A DNA stretch of 64,000 nt from CAYRVF01 sp964427535 (GCA_964427535.1 CAYRVF010000002.1:21495-85494); one strand, 5' to 3'; shown: positions 36,020-45,073, counted from the first letter of the stretch. Made by a program: numbers and translations. Notes: generated by a model not told the origin, from the sequence alone.

Positions 36020-36468
36020 GCGTTCCGCTCCCTATGCTGATGCGTCCTTGTCTGGCGACCGATGTCGCGAGCCTCCTCCTGCTGCCCCGGGTGCTGGTGC
36101 TCCATGCCACGGAACTCGAGGTCGCGGGCGCGGTGGAGCGCCTCCTTGACGGTCCATTGGGCTTGGACGCTGCCGTTCACCAGACCATTGAAGCCCTCCA
36201 CGCGCTTCATCCCGCCAAACTCGACGAGCTCTACTTCCCGCTCATCGCCTGGCTCGAAGCGAATCGAGGCGCCCGCTGGGACGTTCAGGTGCATGCCGAG
36301 CGCCCGAGGGCGGTCGAAGTCGAGCGCGCGATTGACCTCGAAGAAGTGAAAGTGGGAGCCGATCTGAATGGGGCGATCTCCCGTATTGCGCACAGTCATG
36401 CGCAGCGTTCGTCGTCCGGCGTTGATCTCGACCGGCGCATCACTTGACCACCATTCACCGGCTTTCAT
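36016..36468 (-). CDS. ureB: urease subunit beta
   Basis: The 150-aa protein contains the beta-subunit fold (MKAGEWWSSDAPVEINAGRRTLRMTV..., RPIQIGSHFHFFEVNRALDFDRPRALGMHLNVPAGASIRFEPGD). It ends with a longer than usual, His/Gln/Arg-rich tail (about 115-150). The SHFHFFEVN motif is near invariant in UreB. The His-containing tail (GMEHQHPGQQEEARD, RTHQHRERNA) is unusual and might help metal handling. GGAGGAACACCTCCG precedes the ATG. It is followed by ureC with a four-base overlap. Confidence 0.95.
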   Translation of the reverse strand: MKAGEWWSSDAPVEINAGRRTLRMTVRNTGDRPIQIGSHFHFFEVNRALDFDRPRALGMHLNVPAGASIRFEPGDEREVELVEFGGMKRVEGFNGLVNGSVQAQWTVKEALHRARDLEFRGMEHQHPGQQEEARDIGRQTRTHQHRERNA

Positions 36469-36546
36469 CGGAGGTGTTCCTCCTGCGTATCTGTGTGGCG
36501 CAACGAACCGTGCAGCCGCTCTCCGCGACCTGTTCGCCGGCAGTTG

Positions 36547-36873
36547 TCAGGGGATCGGGTTGGGGACCGCTATTAGCTGCGTGCCGTCTTTGAATGTCCC
36601 CTCGACCAGAACGACGGGGATCATCTCCGGCACAGACTCCATGACGTCCTCGCGTGTGAGCACCTGCTGGCCGAGCGATTCGGCTTCCTGGAGGGTCTTG
36701 CCGTCGCGCGCGGCCTCGAGCACGGCCTTCGTGATCAAGGCGATCGACTCAGGTAGGTTGAGCTTCACCCCGCGATCCTTGCGCTCCTGTGCGAGTGCCG
36801 CTACCTGATAGATGATCAACTTCTCCGTCTCGCGAGGTGTGAGCATCATCGAGGAGAGATGTACCTCGGGCAT
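36547..36873 (-). CDS. ureA: urease subunit gamma
   Basis: The 108-aa protein shows the UreA pattern: MLTPRETEKLIIYQVAALAQERKDRGVKLNLPESIALITKAVLEAARDGK and VPEMIPVVLVEGTFKDGTQLIAVPNPI. It forms the (alpha-beta-gamma)3 urease trimer with UreB and UreC. The ATG at 36873 was preferred (AAAGG 10 bp upstream) and gives a normal length; a start at 36903 would add ten residues. It is the first gene of the urease operon. No nickel-responsive operator could be identified upstream. Confidence 0.93.
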   Translation of the reverse strand: MPEVHLSSMMLTPRETEKLIIYQVAALAQERKDRGVKLNLPESIALITKAVLEAARDGKTLQEAESLGQQVLTREDVMESVPEMIPVVLVEGTFKDGTQLIAVPNPIP

Positions 36874-37160
36874 CTGTGTAGGCCCTTTCCACTCCTTGTA
36901 CATGCAGATAACATGCGGAGCAGCTTCAGTGACACGCCGTGGTGACGCAGACCACTAGGCAGACACCCCACGCCGCCGAGCCGCTCAGCAGTCAGCGTTG
37001 CGGTGGGCTCGGCGGACGCGGAGGACAACGTCCAGCGAAGAGGGCTGCGGCACTTCAGTCACCATCTGGTCCGCCACGACAGAGGGCCGTATGTCCCACT
37101 TGAGACACGTGCCGCATGCAAGGCGTTCGCAGACGGCATTTGGCCGCCCAGCAGCGCCCA

Positions 37161-37541
37161 TCACGCCGATGCGGTGCGCCCCGAGACGTCCGCAAGGAGG
37201 CGGTAGAGCACGGTGACGGGCGCGTAGGTCCTTCCCTCGATAATGTCCGTAGGCAGCCCACTCATGCTGTAGGACAGGCCGCTGTTCGTCTTGCATCCGA
37301 TGGTGAATGTCTTGCCGGGCGCAACGGCCAGTTGGGCGATCGTCGGTGAGGACTTCGATTCGCCGTCGTAGAACGTAATCGTGACTTCAAGCTCAGAACT
37401 GCCGTTGATCACAGCATCGAGAACGGCGGACTCAGTCGCGATTGTGCCCTGGGTACGTTGGCGCTCGCCTTCCAGACAGAAATGGTAGCGTGTGAGCTGC
37501 GCTCCCTCGCGGCTCATCGTCTGCATCGGTGCAGTGTTCAT
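37161..37541 (-). CDS. hypothetical protein, predicted beta-rich
   Basis: The 126-aa protein (start 37541, AGAGGAAACCCAGC upstream) has beta-strand character: ELEVTITFYDGESKSSPTIAQLAVAPGKTFTIGCKTNSGLSYSMSG. It has two cysteines, no signal peptide and no known catalytic motif. No family was recognised. It lies upstream of ureA on the same strand, about 290 bp away, and downstream of the DUF6510 operon, so it could be transcribed with either or alone. Confidence 0.6.
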   Translation of the reverse strand: MNTAPMQTMSREGAQLTRYHFCLEGERQRTQGTIATESAVLDAVINGSSELEVTITFYDGESKSSPTIAQLAVAPGKTFTIGCKTNSGLSYSMSGLPTDIIEGRTYAPVTVLYRLLADVSGRTASA

Positions 37542-37640
37542 GCTGGGTTTCCTCTCTTGGCGCCAAGCGGCGCCATCTTCGTCCTTGACCGCCATATTGG
37601 CCCTGTGCGCCGCTCGAGACGGCTGCTCGACGGCTACTCG

Positions 37641-37970
37641 TCACACGTCGGCAGACATGGCCAAGGCGATCCGCACACTGGACATGCCTCGCATGTCGAT
37701 CCAATACTGCCCTCCGCGCTCCGGGACGTAGACGATACGCATCTGCACCGCGTCGCAGGTCGGGCAGCGGAGGACAACGCCGACCTGGCCACCGTACAGC
37801 AGCAGGCTGCCCATTGCTCCACTCCGCCCGCAAGATGCACACGTGCCTTGGGCGCTGGTCATGTCATGCGTGAAGAGCTCCGACAGCATTCCCGCCGCGG
37901 CGTTACCGTCCAGCCGGAGAGCCTCGTCGCTCGTGTCTTGCGGCAGGTCTGGATTGCTTGGAGTGCTCAT
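37641..37970 (-). CDS. DUF6510-like zinc-ribbon protein
   Basis: The 109-aa protein carries LRLDGNAAAGMLSELFTHDMTSAQ and two CxxC pairs (CASCG and CPTC), as in a zinc ribbon, plus WIDMRGMSSVRI at the end. This matches the DUF6510 family as I recall it. Such proteins commonly sit with a ferredoxin-reductase-like and a sulfite-oxidase-like protein, as here. Its ATG overlaps the stop of the reductase gene by four bases, and GAGGAGCAGC precedes it. It probably stabilises or matures the neighbouring enzymes, as inference. Confidence 0.75.
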   Translation of the reverse strand: MSTPSNPDLPQDTSDEALRLDGNAAAGMLSELFTHDMTSAQGTCASCGRSGAMGSLLLYGGQVGVVLRCPTCDAVQMRIVYVPERGGQYWIDMRGMSSVRIALAMSADV

Positions 37971-38731
37971 GCTGCTCCTCCTCCGGTCGGTCCGAACCGC
38001 TCGGTCTTGACGTGCTCGGGAGCATGACCGAGCTCGACGCAGATCGTCGCGACCGACTCTACCAATGGGGTCGGGCCGCAAACGAAGATCTGCGGGTGCA
38101 TCGCGGGCATCCAGGCCACCTCTTCGAGCATCGCGCGGTCGATTCGTCGATGGTAGCCCGGCCAACCACTCGGCTGGGACCGGGTCAGGGTATAGACCAC
38201 GTCTAGGTCTGTGTCGCCCGCCGCACACCGGTCGAGCTCGTCCCGATAGATGATCTCATCGTAGCTGCGCGACGAATACAGCAGGCTCACCGGCACCGGA
38301 CTCCGCACCGCTGCGCGCTGCCGGATCATCGCCATGAGCGGCGCGATCCCCGAGCCGCCCGCCACCAGGAACAGCGGACCACCCTGCTCAGGTCGCCAGG
38401 TGAACCAGCCTCCGATAGGGCCGCGCAGCTCGAGCTCGTCGCCCACACGCAGCTCGTTGGTCAGATACGGCGACACCTCACCATCGTCCAGGCGCTCGAC
38501 CGTGATCGTCACCCGCGGCTCACTCGGTGCCGACGCGATGGAGTAGCTGCGCTCCGCCTGATAGCCATCGTCCGCCGTTAGCCGCACATCGAGATGCTGG
38601 CCAGCGCGGTGCCCCTGCCAGTCGGGGACATCGAGCACCAGGCTCTTGACGTGAGGCGTCTCTTGGATGATCTGCCGCACGGTCGCGCGTTGCCACACTA
38701 ATCGGGGCGGTATGCCTTCAATGCCTGCCAT
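37967..38731 (-). CDS. ferredoxin/flavodoxin reductase-like FAD/NAD(P)H protein
   Basis: The 254-aa protein has an FNR fold: FAD-binding RSYSIAS (61-67), ELRGPIGGWFTWRP for the FAD phosphate, NAD(P)H loop LVAGGSGIAPLMAM, and C-terminal FVCGPTPLVESV. No plant-type ferredoxin domain is fused. It should pass electrons from NAD(P)H to a partner, most simply to the molybdopterin enzyme encoded just upstream in the same operon. Start at 38731 agrees with GGGAGGTCGACACA. Length is typical. Confidence 0.88.
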   Translation of the reverse strand: MAGIEGIPPRLVWQRATVRQIIQETPHVKSLVLDVPDWQGHRAGQHLDVRLTADDGYQAERSYSIASAPSEPRVTITVERLDDGEVSPYLTNELRVGDELELRGPIGGWFTWRPEQGGPLFLVAGGSGIAPLMAMIRQRAAVRSPVPVSLLYSSRSYDEIIYRDELDRCAAGDTDLDVVYTLTRSQPSGWPGYHRRIDRAMLEEVAWMPAMHPQIFVCGPTPLVESVATICVELGHAPEHVKTERFGPTGGGAA

Positions 38732-38824
38732 TGTGTCGACCTCCCCGCTCGTCTCCCGCGCTGTCGCTTGCGTTCACACGCGGTTCGCCTCGTGTTTCGC
38801 GCTGCTGGCTCACTGCCGGCAAAG

Positions 38825-39445
38825 CTAGTCGCCGGAGTAGCGCTGCTCCTTCCACGGATCGCCGTAGTTGTGATACCCCAGCGACTCCCAGAATCCCGGC
38901 TCGTCCTTGGCGCGTAGGTGCAGGCCGCGTACCCATTTGGCGCTCTTCCAGAAGTAGAGGTGCGGCACGAGCAGCCGCGCCGGGCCGCCGTGCTCTGGCT
39001 CCAAGGGCGCACCGCCATACTCGTACGCGATCCACGCCTTGCCACCAGTCACGTCCTCGATTGGCAGGTTCGTCGTGTAGCCGCCATCGCAGAACGCCAC
39101 AACGTACTTGGCAGTGGTCGAGATCCCCTGCAGCAGTGTGTCGACCGAGACACCCGTCCAGTTGGTGTCGAGCTTGCTCCACTTGGTCACACAGTGAATG
39201 TCTTTGGTAATGGTCTCATGCGGCAGCTGCTGGAACTCCTGCCAGGTCCAGCGTCGGGGCTGGTCCAGCTCCCCACCGTCCCCGACAATTGTGAAGTCCC
39301 AGCGATCGAGCGGTGTGTGTGGGGTGGGTCCCGCGGAGAGGACGGGAAAGCCGCTGACGAGGTACTGCCCCGGCGGGAGGCGGCGCAGCGCGTCGACATC
39401 CTGGTTGCGTCCATGAAAGCCGCGGCTCACAAACGGGGTACTCAT
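38825..39445 (-). CDS. sulfite-oxidase-like molybdopterin oxidoreductase (soluble)
   Basis: The 206-aa protein matches the sulfite oxidase/MsrP catalytic domain. DIHCVTKWSKLDTNWTGVS holds the molybdenum-ligand cysteine (Cys85). VVAFCDGGYTTNLPIEDVTGGKAWIAYEYGGAPL and GPARLLVPHLYFWKSAKWVRGLHL follow. There is no signal peptide and no cytochrome b5 or dimerisation domain, so it is probably a cytoplasmic enzyme using the adjacent reductase as electron donor. The substrate may be an oxidised sulfur compound. GGAAGGAGGCTTGT precedes the ATG. Confidence 0.9.
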   Translation of the reverse strand: MSTPFVSRGFHGRNQDVDALRRLPPGQYLVSGFPVLSAGPTPHTPLDRWDFTIVGDGGELDQPRRWTWQEFQQLPHETITKDIHCVTKWSKLDTNWTGVSVDTLLQGISTTAKYVVAFCDGGYTTNLPIEDVTGGKAWIAYEYGGAPLEPEHGGPARLLVPHLYFWKSAKWVRGLHLRAKDEPGFWESLGYHNYGDPWKEQRYSGD

Positions 39446-39781
39446 ACAAGCCTCCTTCCAGACGAAGCGAGTCGTCAGCGGATACAGTCGTGCCGACCGG
39501 ACGGGTGGGTGCGGTGCGGTGCGGTATGGGCGATGTGTACGCGCAACAGAATGGTTGCGCCTTCAGCCGTCATGTCTGCCAACAGAATCACGGATAGCAC
39601 GTGCGGCACGAACAGCCAGCCGAGCTGCGGCGCCTCAGTTTTCAGCACACCTACCGTCGGGGCGAGAACCGCTATCCAGCCTACATCAGCGTTCGTGCGC
39701 GGTCTCGCCCGTCCGTTGCCGGTGATGCTGTGGTGCTGGCATCGCTGGCTTGCGGCCTTGTTGCACGGATGCTTCACGAAA
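39446..39781. other. gene-free stretch
   Basis: About 335 bases between the lactonase-like gene and the molybdopterin enzyme operon. Open frames here look non-coding. Nothing recognised. Confidence 0.45.
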
Positions 39782-41074
39782 TCAGAATCCAGCCAGGCCC
39801 TCCGGGCTGTTGTAGGGGATCCGCACGCTGGTGATCTCGTCGAGCGCACCGTCTGGCCGCACAGCGTACCCCACCAGTTTCGAGGCATTCCCGTAGATCT
39901 GGTAGAAATAGGCCCCATCGGGCGTCACCCAGCTGTCGCTCGGGCCGCTGCTAATATCTCCACACAGCGCCCTGAAGCTGCCATCACCGCGAATCTTCGG
40001 GCACGCGGGGTCCTGCACGACCTTGAGTTCCTCACCGTCGATGTGGAAGCTGGTGACGTAGCTGTACCCGAAGTCCGTGGCGAACACGGTTTGGTCATCG
40101 GGGGAGACGGACAGCCAGCACAGTTCAGCGGGCTTGCCGGCGCTCGTGTCGATGGGCGCGAACGTACTGATGCCAATATCGCCGTCCGCGTCGATGTGGC
40201 CGAGACCTACCCCATCGCCGACAGCGTATCCGATGACGAAGGTATCCGGCCGGCTGTGCAGGAAGGAGATGTAGAACGGTGAACCGCCTCCCCCGTCGCG
40301 GAATGTGGGTGCGCCGAGCGTGCCGTCCTCGCGCACAGGGAAGATGGCGAGCCCGTCGGGGTCTGGCGCGTTGGAGGCGATCGAGTGGAAGGCGCCGTCC
40401 TTCTTCTGGATCCAGAGGATGGGCGAACCGTCGGGGTACGAGCCGGTGTGGGCGGGTGGTTGGTCGAATGTGGTGCCGACAAGCAGATACTTCCCGTCGG
40501 GCGAGAGCGCGGACATGGTTGGCACGCGATCGGTCTTCTCGAGCGTGTTCACCGAGTAGCGCTCAAGACGGGGCGTGAGCTTGCCGTTATCATCGACCGC
40601 CATCAGGCGGAGATGGTCGGGACCGAACGAGTGCAACACGTACAGCATGCGACTCGACGGGTTATAGGTCAACGATTTGGCGGTGCCGCTGCGTTCCGTG
40701 ACGGGGTTCCCTGTCGGTTGAACATCCAGGTGCGTAAGCCTGCCGTCTTCAGCGACAGCGAAGCTGGAGACCGAGTTATCGCCACCGTTGGTCACAAACA
40801 GGAACCGCCGGTCCGGTGAGAGGATGACACTGGCCGCGCCCTCGAAGGCGTTGGGCGCGCTTTCCTGGCCGCTGATCGGCTTGAACACCCCCGAACCGGC
40901 GCCGCCTGTGGGAATACGTTCCACTTCGGTGATCGTGCCGTTTGGAGACCGATGATAGTGGATGACGGTGTTCTGTCTCTCATTCGACTGCATGTAGAGA
41001 TGCCCGCCATTCCGCATGGCCTGCATCCTGTCACCGTGCATGGCTTGCATCGGTATGGATGGCTCGTTCGACAT
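39782..41074 (-). CDS. lactonase-type (6-phosphogluconolactonase-like) beta-propeller
   Basis: The 430-aa protein has repeated propeller strands with typical phrases: ASVILSPDRRFLFVTNGGDNSVSSF, LTYNPSSRMLYVLHS, MSALSPDGKYLLVGTTF, CWLSVSPDDQTVFATDFGYSYVTSF and WVTPDGAYFYQIYGNASKLVGY. These mark the seven-bladed Pgl/lactonase family. There is no signal peptide. The Met-rich N-terminus (SIPMQAMHGDRMQAMRNGG) is unusual. The ATG at 41074 follows GGGAGGAACGCG. Substrate is unknown; many family members are annotated only by fold. Upstream lie a palindrome (41309) and dispersed element copy 2. Confidence 0.85.
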   Translation of the reverse strand: MSNEPSIPMQAMHGDRMQAMRNGGHLYMQSNERQNTVIHYHRSPNGTITEVERIPTGGAGSGVFKPISGQESAPNAFEGAASVILSPDRRFLFVTNGGDNSVSSFAVAEDGRLTHLDVQPTGNPVTERSGTAKSLTYNPSSRMLYVLHSFGPDHLRLMAVDDNGKLTPRLERYSVNTLEKTDRVPTMSALSPDGKYLLVGTTFDQPPAHTGSYPDGSPILWIQKKDGAFHSIASNAPDPDGLAIFPVREDGTLGAPTFRDGGGGSPFYISFLHSRPDTFVIGYAVGDGVGLGHIDADGDIGISTFAPIDTSAGKPAELCWLSVSPDDQTVFATDFGYSYVTSFHIDGEELKVVQDPACPKIRGDGSFRALCGDISSGPSDSWVTPDGAYFYQIYGNASKLVGYAVRPDGALDEITSVRIPYNSPEGLAGF

Positions 41075-41308
41075 TCGCGTTCCTCCCGCGTTCTGAATCG
41101 TTGCATCATCTGATGCTCGCCGACGCTCAGGCGAGGGGCTTGGTGTCACGTCGGAGTCGTGTCGGAAGCATACGAGCTGCGATGGCTGTGTCGCTCGTGT
41201 TCGCAATAGACAGAGCAGAGGTCAGCACGCCGAATCAGCAAAGGGAGTTTTGGGCAGGCAGGGCCTACCGAGCATCACGGTGATGCACCTAAGCCATGTG
41301 TCGTGCTG

Positions 41309-41329
41309 ACGTGACGCAACGGGTCACGT
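41309..41329. promoter_or_regulatory. 7-bp palindrome, possible operator
   Basis: ACGTGAC (41309-41315), 7 bp spacer, GTCACGT (41323-41329): a perfect inverted repeat in the upstream region of the lactonase-like gene. Dyad operators of this size are common; no partner is identified. Confidence 0.35.
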
Positions 41330-41519
41330 GACTTACCCTGAGTTCATGGTCATGGCAGCCTCCCTCCTGGAGTGCAGCCGTGTAGGTGTGTGCCATCCCA
41401 CAGGTTTCCTTGCTGATGACCGCCTGCGGCTGCGCGCGTTTCCGCATTCCAATGCGCGCCCCCGTGATCTTGATCATCTCAGGTGTGGAACACGCTCCAG
41501 AGCAGCGTTTGATACCACA

Positions 41520-41607
41520 AGAGTAGGCGCGCTTCCGGCCGTCTACATCGTGCATTTGTGCCATCTTTAGCGGTCAGGCCTTAAGGCGGAGTTGGCTACG
41601 ATTAGCC
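41520..41607 (-). repeat. dispersed bipartite promoter element, copy 2
   Basis: CATCGTGCATTTGTGCC at 41546-41562, second block GGCTACGATTAGCC ending at 41607 (61 bp from core start), TACTCT on the minus strand at 41525-41520, 21 bp from the core. It is 445 bp upstream of the lactonase-like gene and directly downstream of the MerA/Lpd-like gene. Confidence 0.65.
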
Positions 41608-41700
41608 ATGCCCCTGCCGCAGCAAACTGTAGGCCGAGCCTGCGCACGCGGCTCACAATTTTGGCAATCAGGCTCAAGCCCACCCCGTACAGCGTGTGCG

Positions 41701-43119
41701 CTACGAATCGAGCGTCGCAAACAGCGCATTGAGCCCTTCCGCCAGGGTGGGATGGGTGAAGATGCCGTCTCGTAACGCGGTATAGGGCAGCTTCCCCATC
41801 ATCGCCACCTGGATGGTGGTCATGATCTCACCCCCTTCCGCTCCCAGGATGGCGCAGCCTAGGATCTGTTGGGTATCGGCATCGACGATGGCTTTCATGA
41901 AGCCGCGCGACTCTCCGGTCTCCAGGGCGCGAGGCACGGCGCTCATGGGCAGTTTCGCGACGCGAATGTCGCGTCCTTGTGTTCTGGCCTGACTCTCGCT
42001 CAGGCCCACCCGTCCGAGCTGTGGATCGATGAAGATGGTGTAGGGCACCAGTCGATCCTGCGTGCTGGCGTGGCCATGCTCAAGCAGGTTGCTGCGCAGT
42101 ATGCGGAAGTCGTCGTACGTCACATGGGTGAAGCCGGGCCCGCCCTTCACATCCCCGAGCGCGTAGATCCCCGGTGCGGTCGTTTCCAGCTGCTCATTCA
42201 CGAGGATGTGCCCTTCGCCATCCAGTTCGATGCCTGCCGCTTCGGGAGTGAGCGCATCAGTGTTGGGAACACGCCCGACCGCTGCCAACACATGCGAGCC
42301 AACAAGCTGCTGGTCGCCGTCAGGCGTGCGTATGGTCAGGCTGATACGCCCGTCGCTCTGTTGCTCCACCTGCAGCGGCGTCGTGTTGGTCAGGATAGTG
42401 ATGCCCTCCTCGCGCAGAATCTCCGCGACGCCCTCACTTACATCGTCATCCTCACCCATCAGCAGGCGGGGATTGCGCTGAATGAGTGTGACCTGGCTGC
42501 CAAAGCGCCGAAACATCTGGCCGAATTCCAGCCCGATATAGCCGCTGCCGATGATGATCAGGTGGTCGGGGAGGGTGTCCAACTCCATGATCGAGGTGGA
42601 ATCGAGCACAGGGACGTGCTCGACGCCGGTGATGGTGAGCTGCTCTGGTCGGAGGCCCACGTCGAGAAAAATCAGGGGTGCGGTGATCTGTTGTGTCTCG
42701 CCGTTCGTGAGCTGGACCTCAAGTGTCTCTGGTCCGACAAAGTGGGCCTCACCCAGCAGCAATTCCAGCCCATCCGTCGCCGCCTGCGCCGCGGTGATCC
42801 GGGTTGTGAACCCACTGCGCGCGCCCTCAACGATGGCTTGTTTGCGCTCTCGGACGGTCGGCAGATCGACCGAGATGGGACCAGTGCGCACACCGTAGTC
42901 CGCACCACGCCTGGCCAGATGTGCCACGCGGGCGCTGGCCACCATGGTTTTAGTCGGGGTACACCCCACGTTGACACAGGTCCCGCCGAGGTGGTCGCGC
43001 TCTACAAGCGCCACTTTCCGGCCGGCCTGTGCGAACGCGATGGGGAGGAGCCGGCCTCCCTGACTGGTCCCGATGACGATCACATCATAATGGGTGGCCT
43101 GTGGCATCCCGTGTGGCAT
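41701..43119 (-). CDS. MerA/dihydrolipoamide-dehydrogenase-like FAD disulfide oxidoreductase
   Basis: The 472-aa protein has the active-site motif GGTCVNVGCTPTK (Cys48, Cys53). It also has the FAD and NAD(P)H loops (DVIVIGTSQGGRLLPIAFAQAG and IIGSGYIGLEFGQMFRRFG), IYALGDVKGGPGFTH and the C-terminal catalytic HPTLAE. The N-terminal metal-binding domain and the C-terminal Cys pair of true mercuric reductases are missing, so mercury reduction is not supported. It is better called a MerA-like or Lpd-like oxidoreductase. AAAGGAGCACAGTGGA precedes the ATG at 43119. Dispersed promoter element copy 3 lies upstream. Confidence 0.88.
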   Translation of the reverse strand: MPHGMPQATHYDVIVIGTSQGGRLLPIAFAQAGRKVALVERDHLGGTCVNVGCTPTKTMVASARVAHLARRGADYGVRTGPISVDLPTVRERKQAIVEGARSGFTTRITAAQAATDGLELLLGEAHFVGPETLEVQLTNGETQQITAPLIFLDVGLRPEQLTITGVEHVPVLDSTSIMELDTLPDHLIIIGSGYIGLEFGQMFRRFGSQVTLIQRNPRLLMGEDDDVSEGVAEILREEGITILTNTTPLQVEQQSDGRISLTIRTPDGDQQLVGSHVLAAVGRVPNTDALTPEAAGIELDGEGHILVNEQLETTAPGIYALGDVKGGPGFTHVTYDDFRILRSNLLEHGHASTQDRLVPYTIFIDPQLGRVGLSESQARTQGRDIRVAKLPMSAVPRALETGESRGFMKAIVDADTQQILGCAILGAEGGEIMTTIQVAMMGKLPYTALRDGIFTHPTLAEGLNALFATLDS

Positions 43120-43256
43120 TCCACTGTGCTCCTTTGTGTTCCTTCTGCTGCTGACTGCCAGCGCCTGCCTCGTGCATCAGCATGTGATTCTCAGGGGCTT
43201 CCGTGATCCCGTTGATCCTCAGGTGCGTACCATGCTCCAGAGCATCTTCTCTCAGC

Positions 43257-43345
43257 AGGATAGGGCGTAGCCGGAGCTGGGCGCATCGTGTATTCGTGCC
43301 CTCTTTGAGGTCCGGGCAGCAGAATGGGACTGGCTACTATTTGCC
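43257..43345 (-). repeat. dispersed bipartite promoter element, copy 3
   Basis: CATCGTGTATTCGTGCC at 43284-43300, second block GGCTACTATTTGCC ending at 43345 (61 bp from core start), TATCCT on the minus strand at 43262-43257, 22 bp from the core and about 138 bp before the start of the MerA/Lpd-like gene. Confidence 0.65.
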
Positions 43346-43544
43346 GGGAGCGCATACCTCAGGTCCTGCAGCGCTGCACCGCACCTCGCCACACGGGGGT
43401 GCAGGGAGAGTGTAGGCTGGGGCTGCCCATGCAGCTCCTTACAGCAATTCGCAACAAGGTGAGACTGGCGTCCGGTGAATTGACTGGTATGGTCGCGTAT
43501 GCCAGCGCGGCTCGTCTGTTCAACCCTTTGCAGATTTGCTCTAG

Positions 43545-43573
43545 TGAACCTTTTGTGGCACTCAGTCGTGTTA
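43545..43573 (+). promoter_or_regulatory. ECF-type promoter of the sigma factor gene
   Basis: TGAACC (43545-43550), 16 bp, CGTGTTA (43567-43573). The same hexamer, spacer length and CGYG -10 occur at 45074 and 47450, inside the cluster this sigma factor heads. Confidence 0.7.
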
Positions 43574-43613
43574 GGAACGAGAGCGAGCGCGAAGGAGTCA
43601 AGCGATCGATTCG

Positions 43614-44186
43614 ATGCATGAGCATACCGACGAACAGTTGATGGTAGAAGCGCTCGCCGGAGATCGGGTGGCGCTGAGCGCGCTCTTGGCGCGCCACTAT
43701 GCCCTGCTCCTGGGGTATCTCTATCGGCTCGTCGACGGCGACCGCCAACTGGCGGAGGATCTCGTGCAAGAAACCCTGCTGCGCGTGCTCAAGCAAGGCA
43801 CGCTGCGGGGGGACCGGCCCTTTAAGCCGTGGCTCTACCTGATTGCCACCAACCTCGCACGTGACCACTTCAAATCCGCCGCAGTACGCCATCGCGGAGG
43901 CGGCAATGAAGAAGAAGACGCCGTGCTCCTCACGGTGCCCGACGCCACGCTCGGCCCAGAGGACCTGGCCGTGGTGAACGAGGAGGGTGGCGAGGTGCGC
44001 GCTGCGCTCGCACAGCTCGGCGAGAGCCACCGGCTCGTCGTCGTGCTCCGCTTCTATCAAGGATTCAGTCTTCAGGAGATTGCTGACACGCTGCAGATCC
44101 CGCTGGGCACGGTCAAGTCGCGCCTGTCGATTGCCCTGCAGCGCTTGCACGCAGCCCTCGACCCCCTGCAGGAAGGAGTGGAGTAA
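43614..44186 (+). CDS. ECF-family RNA polymerase sigma factor
   Basis: The 190-aa protein has sigma region 2 (LLGYLYRLVDGDRQLAEDLVQETLLRVL...FKPWLYLIATNLARDHF) and region 4 (LGESHRLVVVLRFYQGFSLQEIADTLQIPLGTVKSRLSIAL). The helix-turn-helix QEIADTLQIPLGTVKSRL is complete. Between them is a His/Gly/Glu-rich linker. It should direct transcription from TGAACC-N16-CGYG promoters, including its own. The next gene starts immediately after its stop (TAAATG), an arrangement expected for a sigma/anti-sigma pair. The ribosome site is modest (GAAGGAG about 18 bp upstream), and ATG 43641 is an alternative. Confidence 0.92.
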   Translation: MHEHTDEQLMVEALAGDRVALSALLARHYALLLGYLYRLVDGDRQLAEDLVQETLLRVLKQGTLRGDRPFKPWLYLIATNLARDHFKSAAVRHRGGGNEEEDAVLLTVPDATLGPEDLAVVNEEGGEVRAALAQLGESHRLVVVLRFYQGFSLQEIADTLQIPLGTVKSRLSIALQRLHAALDPLQEGVE

Positions 44187-45047
44187 ATGTCGCCACATCC
44201 ATCGTCATCGCCGCTCGAACGTCCCGACGAGCTGGCGGACCTGCTGCGCGAGCAGGGCGTCGCGCCAGCTGACGTTGCACGGCTCCTCGCGACGGCGCAG
44301 CGATTGGCTGACTGGCCCTCGCCACAGCCGTCGCCAGCTGGCGCCCAGCGCTTGCTCGCGCGGCTGACGGCAGCGCTGCCGGCCCCCTCGCCCGTACGCC
44401 AGGCGATCCAGGAGCACCAACGCGAGACGACCCACCTGCGCTGGCTGCTGGCGCTCGCACGCACGCAGGTCAGCCTCTTCGGCCTCGCCTTCTGGCTGGT
44501 GAGCGCGCTGGTCACGCTGGTGGGCGCGGCGGCGGTGCTGGGACAAGCGCCGACACATCTCGACGTGCTGCTTGGCGCCACCGGGCCGTTGCTGGCCTAC
44601 GTGGGTACCAGCATTGCCTTTCGGGGGACGCACCGGCACGCGCTTGAGTTGGAGCTGGTCTGCCCACCCTCGCCGGTGCAGCTGGCCATTGCCCGACTCG
44701 TGATTGTCTTGGGCTACGACGTGGGGCTGGGGCTTGCGCTCTCGCTCGTGGTCTGGGCAGGCGGCGCACCCTCGGTCCTCTCGCTGACGCTGTCGTGGTT
44801 CATGCCCCTGCTGCTGGTGGCTGGTGCCGCATTGCTGCTCTCGTTGCGCCTGGCCACCCAGGAGGCTGCTGCGCTCGCCTATGGCGGCTGGCTCGCCGTC
44901 CTGGCCATTAGCGTACTGAGCCAGAAGCAAGCGGTCCTGCTCGCCCCGCGCACAGAAGCGCTGATGGGGTGTCTTGGCCTGGCCCTGTTGGCCCTCGCGC
45001 TGGTGCGCCTGCATGCTGAGCTCTACCATGTGTTGCCCCGAGCGTGA
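44187..45047 (+). CDS. membrane protein, probable anti-sigma factor (no zinc finger)
   Basis: The 286-aa protein has a soluble N-terminal part (about 1-85: ERPDELADLLREQGVAPADVARLLATAQRLADW...) and then about six membrane helices from LALARTQVSLFGLAFWLVSALVTLVG onward. An anti-sigma role is inferred only from its position directly after the sigma gene and its soluble-plus-membrane layout. The HxxxCxxC zinc finger of many anti-sigma factors is absent. It could instead be part of the transporter. AAGGAGTGGAGTAA precedes the ATG. Confidence 0.65.
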   Translation: MSPHPSSSPLERPDELADLLREQGVAPADVARLLATAQRLADWPSPQPSPAGAQRLLARLTAALPAPSPVRQAIQEHQRETTHLRWLLALARTQVSLFGLAFWLVSALVTLVGAAAVLGQAPTHLDVLLGATGPLLAYVGTSIAFRGTHRHALELELVCPPSPVQLAIARLVIVLGYDVGLGLALSLVVWAGGAPSVLSLTLSWFMPLLLVAGAALLLSLRLATQEAAALAYGGWLAVLAISVLSQKQAVLLAPRTEALMGCLGLALLALALVRLHAELYHVLPRA

Positions 45048-45073
45048 AGGATGCGTGGCGCGACAGGCGAAGG

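Noticed and set aside
41701..43119. True mercuric reductase MerA
   Set aside because: The C-terminal cysteine pair and N-terminal heavy-metal domain are missing and no mer genes are nearby.
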